From contig JAOZLR010000202.1 of assembly GCA_029934735.1 (NCBI GenBank), positions 1 to 5,212 of the forward strand: a DNA stretch of 5,212 bases, given 5' to 3'. Position numbers and translations under genes: made by a program. Of the stretch, positions 1-5,212 are shown piece after piece (within the stretch, counting starts at the first letter, position 1; each line of letters starts with the position of its first letter). This stretch comes from Bacteroidales bacterium. GTDB lineage: Bacteria > Bacteroidota > Bacteroidia > Bacteroidales > JAADJA01. The notes beneath the pieces were generated by a model. The model was not told where the DNA came from. It saw only the letters and a program-made list of their open reading frames with translations, and searched no databases.

Positions 1-1842
1 GGTCTGGGAATAGATTTTAGATTGAGTGACAGATGGGATATTAATGTAGAAGCTAATTACAGAATAGTTGACGGTGATAAACTTGATGGTTATGTTTCAG
101 GTGAAAATACTGATGCTTATGTATATTATTCAGCAGGCTTAGGCTGGAACTTTGGCCAGGGCAAATCAACTAAAATTAATATTGAAACGGAAGCAACAAC
201 ACTTGCACTTGTCGGAGATTCTGTTCCTGTTGTAGTAAAAGGTAATTTCCCTGATGGGTTTAACTCAAAGGCAGTTGTTGATTTTACTCCGGTATTAAAA
301 TATGGTGACCAGACAAAACAACTCGAAACTATGTATTTTCAGGGAACTGAAGTTGCTGATGAATATCAGAAACCCGGTGCTGTAGTTGTTCCTGTTGAGG
401 GAGGGACATTTAATTATACAACAATGGTTGCTTATGAACCCGGAATGGATATTTGTGAAGTTTATGTTGATCCTTTAGTTTCTGTTAAAGGAAAAGAAGG
501 CTCATCAATGGGTGATAGAAAAGTTGCTGATGGCCTGATTATGACAAATAAAAGGTATCACAATAGTGAACATCTTTTACTTGCTCCAAATGGTTTCAAA
601 AGAGATATTGTAAAATCTCAGGCAGGAGCTATCTATTTCGTCGTAAATAAATCAAATGTTAACTTTAATTTTAAGTTGAATAAAACGGACGACGCTAAGC
701 AAGGTCTGACAGAGATGAAGAGTTTTATTGAAAATGGATGGGAAATTAAAAATGTTGAGATCAATGCCTGGGCATCTCCTGAAGGTGAAGAGTCATTAAA
801 CCAGGGACTATCTCAAAGAAGAGCTGACGCTGCCAAGAAATATGCTGAAAACGAATATAACAAGTATATAAAAGCAAAAGCTAAGAAACTTGGAGTTAAA
901 GTTGAAGATATTAAGCAGGATATTCAGTGGGATTTAAGAGCTAATGGTGAGGACTGGGATGGATTTATGAAATCTGTAAAGGCATCTAACATTAAAGATA
1001 AAAACATAATTGCTAATGTTGTTAATTCACAACCTGACCTTAACAAAAGAGAGCAGGAAATCAGGAATATGACTGTTATATATAAAGAGATTGAAGAAGA
1101 TATTCTTCCTCCTTTAAGAAGAGCAGTGATTAAAGTTAACAGTTATGAGCCATCTTATACTGACGAAGAAATTGCTCAGTATGCTACATCAGCACCTGAT
1201 TCATTAAGTGTTAATGCATTGCTTTATTCAGCAACCCTTACAACTGATCCTAACGCTCAGTTAAATATTTACAAAACTACAATCAGTAAATATCCAAAAT
1301 GCTGGAGAGCTTATAATAATGCAGGCTATTCTGCTGCTGAACTTGGAGACTTTGCCGCTGCAAATAACTATTTTGCAAAAGCAAGACAAATTGCAGGTGA
1401 TGATGGCATAGTTCTTAATAATGCAGGCGCAATGGCTGCTAAGAAGAAAAACTGGCCAGAAGCAAAAGAGGATTATATGGCAGCACAAAAACAAGGTGTT
1501 GACGTAAGCTATAATATGGGTATAATTAAACTTGCCGAAGGTAATTACAGTAGTTCTGTTAATTCATTCAGCGGCGAGAAGTGTGATTATAATCTTGCAC
1601 TGGCTCACGTTCTTGCACAAAATTACAATGCTGCTAAGGCAACTCTAAACTGTTCAGAGAAAACAGCAGATAATTATTACCTGATGGCAATAATAGGAGC
1701 CAGAACTTCTGATGATAATATGGTATTTGAGAATCTTAAAAGTGCAATTGCAAAAGATGCCAAATACAAAGAAGTTGCAGCTAAGGACAGAGAGTTTATG
1801 AAATATTATGCTAATCCGAACTTCCAAAATGCTATTAAATAA
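1..1842 (+). CDS. OmpA-like outer-membrane protein with C-terminal TPR repeats (5' partial)
   Basis: The reading frame is open from base 1, so the true start and most of the beta-barrel lie upstream; a TTG at 22 is in frame but is not a credible start. The visible part is 613 residues. Residues 1-51 look like the last barrel strands, alternating and aromatic-rich, closing with GLGWNF. Residues about 55-210 form a beta-rich region (GDSVPVVVKGNFPDGF, then DFTPVLKYGD) like the one before OmpA domains in Bacteroidales outer-membrane proteins. Residues about 211-362 are an OmpA-like domain: ASPEG at 258-262, N267, LS at 270-271, RRA at 273-275, GEDWDG at 316-321. Residues about 435-613 form roughly five TPR units, such as WRAYNNAGYSAAELGDFAAA. 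Family knowledge suggests an outer-membrane anchor whose periplasmic part contacts peptidoglycan, while the TPRs bind a protein partner. The Asp that normally contacts diaminopimelate is replaced by Ser259. The specific function is not recognised. It ends at TAA, followed by a terminator. Confidence 0.85.
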   Translation, partial: GLGIDFRLSDRWDINVEANYRIVDGDKLDGYVSGENTDAYVYYSAGLGWNFGQGKSTKINIETEATTLALVGDSVPVVVKGNFPDGFNSKAVVDFTPVLKYGDQTKQLETMYFQGTEVADEYQKPGAVVVPVEGGTFNYTTMVAYEPGMDICEVYVDPLVSVKGKEGSSMGDRKVADGLIMTNKRYHNSEHLLLAPNGFKRDIVKSQAGAIYFVVNKSNVNFNFKLNKTDDAKQGLTEMKSFIENGWEIKNVEINAWASPEGEESLNQGLSQRRADAAKKYAENEYNKYIKAKAKKLGVKVEDIKQDIQWDLRANGEDWDGFMKSVKASNIKDKNIIANVVNSQPDLNKREQEIRNMTVIYKEIEEDILPPLRRAVIKVNSYEPSYTDEEIAQYATSAPDSLSVNALLYSATLTTDPNAQLNIYKTTISKYPKCWRAYNNAGYSAAELGDFAAANNYFAKARQIAGDDGIVLNNAGAMAAKKKNWPEAKEDYMAAQKQGVDVSYNMGIIKLAEGNYSSSVNSFSGEKCDYNLALAHVLAQNYNAAKATLNCSEKTADNYYLMAIIGARTSDDNMVFENLKSAIAKDAKYKEVAAKDREFMKYYANPNFQNAIK

Positions 1843-1870
1843 ATACATCTGATAATTTTTTATGGAAGTG

Positions 1871-1904
1871 GTAAGGGCTGCAATTTGCTGCCCTTGCTTT
1901 TTTT
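1871..1904 (+). terminator. Rho-independent terminator of the OmpA-like/TPR gene
   Basis: An 8-bp stem, GTAAGGGC (1871-1878) with GCCCTTGC (1890-1897), contains one T-G wobble. Across a T-T mismatch the hairpin continues with GCA/TGC (1880-1882, 1886-1888) closing an ATT loop. Seven T residues follow directly at 1898-1904. It lies 28 bases after the stop codon of the upstream gene, as expected for an intrinsic terminator. Read from the other strand the hairpin has no T-run after it, so it is probably not an efficient terminator for the convergent methyltransferase gene. Confidence 0.88.
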
Positions 1905-1926
1905 ATACTAATTGGTAATACTAATT
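1905..1926. repeat. Short direct repeat ATACTAATT (two copies)
   Basis: The 9-mer ATACTAATT occurs at 1905-1913 and again at 1918-1926, four bases apart, between the terminator T-run and the end of the convergent methyltransferase gene. Part of the stretch (1911-1925) can also be read as an imperfect inverted repeat with almost no loop. In such AT-rich spacer DNA this may be chance or a small local duplication; no function is claimed. Confidence 0.45.
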
Positions 1927-1940
1927 CGCCATATCTTTAA

Positions 1941-2480
1941 CTATTTAAATTTTCTGTTCAGTTTATAAAAGGTATGCCACAATACTAGTCCTCCGCTGAC
2001 AGATACATTCAAGGAGTGTTTTGTGCCGTATTGCGGAATCTCGATGGAAAGATCAAGTAACTCAAGGACTTCATCCGAAACACCTTTTATTTCATTACCG
2101 AAGATAAAGGCTATTTTATTATAATCTGATGGGTTAAATTCATTCAGAAAGATTTTATCATCAGTTTGCTCAATGGCAATGATGAAATACCCCTCTTCTT
2201 TTAAATCGCTAATTGCATCGACAATATCCTCAAAATACCGCCAGCTAACGGATTCTGTTGCGCCTAAAGCTGTTTTGTGTATTTCGCGATGGGGTGGGGT
2301 AGCCGTTATACCGCAAAGTATAATCTCATTTATGCGAAATGCATCTGCTGTTCGGAAAAATGAGCCGATATTATTCAGGCTTCTTATGTTATCCAGAATT
2401 ATTACGACAGGTAATTTATCTGCTTTTTTAAACTCATCGGGAGTAATTCTGTTAAGCTCGCTATTTTTTAGTTTTCTCAT
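1941..2480 (-). CDS. SpoU/TrmH-family RNA 2'-O-ribose methyltransferase
   Basis: This complete 179-residue protein belongs to the SPOUT class, which uses S-adenosylmethionine to methylate the 2'-hydroxyl of a ribose in tRNA or rRNA in the cytoplasm. All three family motifs are present. Motif 1 is NNIGSFFRTADAF, with N37, G39 and the putative catalytic R43. Motif 2 is FGNEIKGVSDEVL, with G128-N129-E130 and G133. Motif 3 is IEIPQYGTKHSLNVSVSGG, with I148-P149 and S156-L157-N158-V159-S160, which builds the trefoil-knot cofactor pocket. It is a stand-alone catalytic domain: there is no N-terminal RNA-binding extension like that of RlmB-type enzymes, and the start lies only about 25 residues before the first strand. 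The ATG at 2478-2480 has no Shine-Dalgarno but sits about a dozen bases below a candidate promoter. The target nucleotide cannot be told from sequence, so no symbol is given. It is divergent from mutS and convergent with the OmpA-like gene. Confidence 0.93.
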   Translation of the reverse strand: MRKLKNSELNRITPDEFKKADKLPVVIILDNIRSLNNIGSFFRTADAFRINEIILCGITATPPHREIHKTALGATESVSWRYFEDIVDAISDLKEEGYFIIAIEQTDDKIFLNEFNPSDYNKIAFIFGNEIKGVSDEVLELLDLSIEIPQYGTKHSLNVSVSGGLVLWHTFYKLNRKFK

Positions 2481-2498
2481 ATTACATTAATCAGGTTG

Positions 2499-2506
2499 CA
2501 AAATTA
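2499..2506 (-). promoter_or_regulatory. Candidate Bacteroidota -7 element for the methyltransferase gene
   Basis: On the minus strand these bases read TAATTTTG, an exact match to the Bacteroidota consensus TAnnTTTG. The expected transcription start, a few bases downstream, would give a leader of about 10-15 bases before the ATG at 2480. No clear TTTG is seen at the matching -33 position; there are only AT-rich bases. The region is AT-rich enough that chance matches are possible. Confidence 0.5.
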
Positions 2507-2514
2507 ACAATGGT

Positions 2515-2528
2515 ATTGTGAATTGTGA
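2515..2528. repeat. Tandem pair of ATTGTGA heptamers in the divergent promoter region
   Basis: ATTGTGA occurs twice in perfect tandem (2515-2521 and 2522-2528), followed by ATT. It lies between the two divergent -7 candidates, in the spacer upstream of the methyltransferase -7 box. It could be a regulator site or only slipped low-complexity sequence. Two short copies are weak evidence. Confidence 0.4.
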
Positions 2529-2561
2529 ATTAAATTTAGAAATTTATAATGATTATAGTTA

Positions 2562-2569
2562 TATTTTTG
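2562..2569 (+). promoter_or_regulatory. mutS: Candidate Bacteroidota -7 element for mutS
   Basis: TATTTTTG matches the Bacteroidota -7 consensus TAnnTTTG exactly. Transcription would begin around 2574-2577, leaving a leader of roughly 12-15 bases before the ATG at 2589. A convincing -33 TTTG is missing; TTTA at 2535-2538 is the nearest resemblance and its spacing is somewhat long. The leader is A-rich with no Shine-Dalgarno, which is usual in this phylum. Confidence 0.5.
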
Positions 2570-2588
2570 TCAATTATTGAAAAATACT

Positions 2589-5204
2589 ATGACTGCAAAA
2601 AGAAAAATAGCTGAAACGCCGTTGATGAAGCAGTATAACTCCATCAAGGCAAAATATCCTGATGCTTTACTATTGTTTCGTGTCGGCGATTTTTATGAAA
2701 CATTTGGTGAGGATGCTATCAAAGCTGCAAAGATTCTTGGGATTGTACAAACAAAAAGGGCAAATGGTGCTGCTGCTTATATTGAACTTGCCGGATTTCC
2801 GCATCATTCTCTTGACACTTATCTCCCAAAGCTGGTAAAAGCCGGATTGCGAGTTGCAATATGCGATCAGCTTGAAGATCCTAAACTGGCAAAGAAGATT
2901 GTAAAACGCGGAGTTACAGAACTGGTTACACCCGGTGTTACATATAATGATAATGTGCTTGAAAATAATCAGAATAATTTTCTCGCAGCAGTTCATTTTA
3001 CAAATAAAAATTCCGGCGTTGCCTTTCTCGATGTATCAACAGGTGAGTTTTTTGTTGCCCAGGGAAGCAATGAGTATATTGATAAGCTGTTGCAAAGTTT
3101 TGTTCCTAGTGAAGTTATAGTTCAGAAAAATAAACTGAATGATTTTAAGACTGTTTTCGGACATAAATTCTATACACATACATTTGAAGAGTGGATTTTT
3201 ACCGAGGAGTTTTCTAATGATTTGCTTCTTTCTCATTTCGGGACTGCATCATTGAAAGGATTCGGAGTTGAAAATATTACTTACGGAGTTATTGCTGCCG
3301 GTGTTGTTCTTCACTACCTGAAAGAGACTCATCATGATAAAACAGGACATATTTTTAAAATATCCAGAATCGAAGAGGATCATTATGTCTGGCTCGACAG
3401 ATTTACAATAAGAAATCTTGAGTTGCTCTACTCACCAAATGAGGATGCCGTTACATTACTTGATGTAATTGATAATACTATATCACCGATGGGATCGAGG
3501 CTTTTGAGAAGATGGATCACACTTCCTTTGAAAGACAGGAGGCCAATTGAGGAGAGGTTTCGTGTTGTTGAGTTCTTTGTTCAATCACAAGAGAGGATTG
3601 AGCCACTTCAAAAGTTGATAAAGTCAACAGGAGATTTGGAAAGACTGATTTCAAAAGTTGCGATAGGGAAGATTAATCCGCGTGAAGTTATTCAGGTTCG
3701 GGAGGCCTTAAAATCTGTTGAGAAGATTAGAAAGGAGTATGAGAAATCAGATAATGAGTCAGTAAGGAAACTTGTGGAGCAATTGAATCCATGTCTGACG
3801 ATTCGCGATCAGATTAGTGAAACGCTAAAAGAGGATGTCCCGGTTGCTGTTAATAAAGGAAACGTTATTGCCGAAGGCTTTTCAAAAGAGCTCGATGATT
3901 TGCGTGGCCTTGCATATTCCGGTAAGGATTATCTTGTGAAGATTCAGCAAAGGGAAGTTGAAAAGACAGGAATTACATCACTGAAAATAGGGTATAACAA
4001 TGTATTCGGATACTATCTTGAAGTAACAAACGTCCATAAGGATAAAGTGCCGGAGGAATGGCACAGAAAACAGACACTGACAAATGCCGAGAGATATATT
4101 ACGGAAGAGTTGAAAGAGTACGAACAGAAGATATTAGGAGCAGAGGAGAAGATTCTGATTCTTGAGGCAAAGCTGTTTAATGACCTTGTGCTTTCACTGG
4201 TTGATTACATTAAACCCATTCAGTTGAATGCACAGGCAATAGGTAAAATGGATGTGCTGCTCTCTTTTGCACTTACAGCGATTCAGAACAATTATGTTAA
4301 GCCTGAGGTAAATGAATCTTTTACGCTGGATATAAAAAACGGAAGACATCCTGTAATAGAGAAGGAGATGCCAATTGGGGAGGAGTATATTCCAAACGAT
4401 GTGCATCTTGATAATGAGAAGCAACAGATATTGATTATCACCGGGCCTAATATGTCGGGTAAATCAGCATTGTTGCGCCAAACAGCTTTGATTGTGCTTT
4501 TGGCTCAGATTGGTAGTTTTGTCCCTGCCGAATCAGCAGCTATAGGCCTTGTTGATAAGATATTTACAAGGGTCGGAGCTTCCGACAATATTTCTTCAGG
4601 AGAATCCACTTTTATGGTTGAGATGAATGAAACATCAAGCATTTTGAATAATATCTCTAATCGCAGTCTTATCTTACTGGATGAAATAGGCAGGGGAACA
4701 AGTACTTACGACGGAATTTCAATTGCCTGGGCTATTTCTGAGTTTTTACATGAGCATCCGATGTTCAGAGCAAAGGTGCTGTTTGCAACACATTATCACG
4801 AGCTGAATGAAATGGCTGCCAGCTTCTCGCGAATTAAAAATTATCACGTCTCAATTAAAGAGATTGGGAACAAGGTGATTTTTCTTAGAAAATTAAAGCA
4901 GGGTGGGAGTGAGCACAGCTTTGGTATTCATGTAGCAAAGATGGCAGGGATGCCTCAAAAGATTATTGATCGGGCAAAAGACTTGTTACAGGCTCTTGAA
5001 AAATCTCATTCCGGAGAGGAATTGAAAAAGCAATCTGGGAAAGAGCGTATTTCGGATGATAGTTATCAGCTAAGCTTTATTCAGCTTGATGATCCTTTGC
5101 TTTTACAGATAAAAGAGGATATCCTGAGTACGGATATCAATACTCTCACACCTGTTGAGGCATTGATGAAACTTAATGAGATAAAGAAACTGCTTGGACG
5201 GTAG
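2589..5204 (+). CDS. mutS: DNA mismatch repair protein MutS
   Basis: This complete 871-residue protein is close to the usual MutS1 length (E. coli 853). MutS binds mispaired or looped DNA as a dimer and, with ATP, recruits MutL to start repair. Domain I carries the mismatch-reading Phe-x-Glu in GDFYETF (F35, E37), which separates it from MutS2 and from paralogues lacking mismatch recognition. A connector domain, the lever region and the clamp (around 450-520, with GYNNVFGYY at 468-476) follow. The ATPase has Walker A GPNMSGKSALLRQ (G619-S626, K625), the SSGESTFMVEMNE signature, Walker B LILLDEIGRGTSTYDG (D698, E699) and THYHE (H735). Near the C-terminus QLSFI (827-831) resembles a beta-clamp binding motif, and the protein ends with the family's TPVEALMKLNEIKKLL tail. 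I chose the ATG at 2589; an in-frame TTG at 2577 would add four residues but falls at or next to the predicted transcription start. No frameshift or lost catalytic residue is seen. Confidence 0.98.
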   Translation: MTAKRKIAETPLMKQYNSIKAKYPDALLLFRVGDFYETFGEDAIKAAKILGIVQTKRANGAAAYIELAGFPHHSLDTYLPKLVKAGLRVAICDQLEDPKLAKKIVKRGVTELVTPGVTYNDNVLENNQNNFLAAVHFTNKNSGVAFLDVSTGEFFVAQGSNEYIDKLLQSFVPSEVIVQKNKLNDFKTVFGHKFYTHTFEEWIFTEEFSNDLLLSHFGTASLKGFGVENITYGVIAAGVVLHYLKETHHDKTGHIFKISRIEEDHYVWLDRFTIRNLELLYSPNEDAVTLLDVIDNTISPMGSRLLRRWITLPLKDRRPIEERFRVVEFFVQSQERIEPLQKLIKSTGDLERLISKVAIGKINPREVIQVREALKSVEKIRKEYEKSDNESVRKLVEQLNPCLTIRDQISETLKEDVPVAVNKGNVIAEGFSKELDDLRGLAYSGKDYLVKIQQREVEKTGITSLKIGYNNVFGYYLEVTNVHKDKVPEEWHRKQTLTNAERYITEELKEYEQKILGAEEKILILEAKLFNDLVLSLVDYIKPIQLNAQAIGKMDVLLSFALTAIQNNYVKPEVNESFTLDIKNGRHPVIEKEMPIGEEYIPNDVHLDNEKQQILIITGPNMSGKSALLRQTALIVLLAQIGSFVPAESAAIGLVDKIFTRVGASDNISSGESTFMVEMNETSSILNNISNRSLILLDEIGRGTSTYDGISIAWAISEFLHEHPMFRAKVLFATHYHELNEMAASFSRIKNYHVSIKEIGNKVIFLRKLKQGGSEHSFGIHVAKMAGMPQKIIDRAKDLLQALEKSHSGEELKKQSGKERISDDSYQLSFIQLDDPLLLQIKEDILSTDINTLTPVEALMKLNEIKKLLGR

Positions 5205-5212
5205 GTAGTGAA

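Noticed and set aside
22..24. TTG as the real start of the OmpA-like/TPR gene
   Set aside because: The frame is open to base 1 and the residues before it continue a beta-barrel pattern; starting here would leave a barrel remnant with no signal peptide.
1261..1494. 77-residue minus-strand open frame rich in Cys, Ile and Phe, like a membrane protein
   Set aside because: It is antisense to the TPR region; the hydrophobic, Cys-rich look is what the complement of Ala/Lys/Asn-rich codons yields. No start signal is seen.
2173..2490. 105-residue + strand open frame opposite the methyltransferase gene
   Set aside because: It lies almost wholly antisense to a gene with clear SpoU motifs, has no recognisable domain or promoter, and its composition looks like a shadow translation.
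2510..2588. Possible small RNA or riboswitch in the divergent region
   Set aside because: The region is AT-rich low-complexity DNA with no stable GC stem or T-run; only promoter-like boxes can be supported.
2670..2996. 108-residue minus-strand open frame within mutS
   Set aside because: It is fully antisense to the conserved MutS mismatch-recognition domain and has no independent coding evidence.
1..5212. A novel defence, mobile or biosynthetic system
   Set aside because: The three genes are an envelope protein, an RNA methyltransferase and mutS, with no integrase, transposase, terminal repeats, spacer array or defence-like cluster visible.

Overview
The window is an AT-rich stretch of ordinary bacterial chromosome that reads as Bacteroidota, most likely order Bacteroidales. 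The lineage call rests on the first gene, which is a Bacteroidales-style outer-membrane OmpA-like protein. It also rests on the absence of Shine-Dalgarno sequences before the starts and on two good matches to the Bacteroidota -7 promoter element TAnnTTTG. I see no mobile element, CRISPR array, tRNA or rRNA.

Layout: (1) Positions 1-1842, + strand, hold the 3' part of a large gene. It encodes the end of an outer-membrane beta-barrel, a beta-rich periplasmic region, an OmpA-like domain and a C-terminal TPR array. A clear intrinsic terminator follows at 1871-1904. (2) Positions 1941-2480, - strand, hold a complete SpoU/TrmH-family RNA 2'-O-ribose methyltransferase, convergent with the first gene. 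(3) Positions 2481-2588 are a divergent intergenic region with a candidate promoter for each flanking gene. (4) Positions 2589-5204, + strand, hold a complete mutS for DNA mismatch repair, ending 8 bases before the window edge.

The three genes have separate roles: cell envelope, RNA modification and DNA repair. They are probably three separate transcription units rather than an operon. The only regulatory coupling the sequence suggests is the shared divergent promoter region between the methyltransferase and mutS.

I looked for an undescribed system and did not find one. The points most worth a second look are the loss of the peptidoglycan-binding Asp in the OmpA-like domain together with its TPR tail, and the short-leader divergent promoter pair, which bears on the true mutS start.
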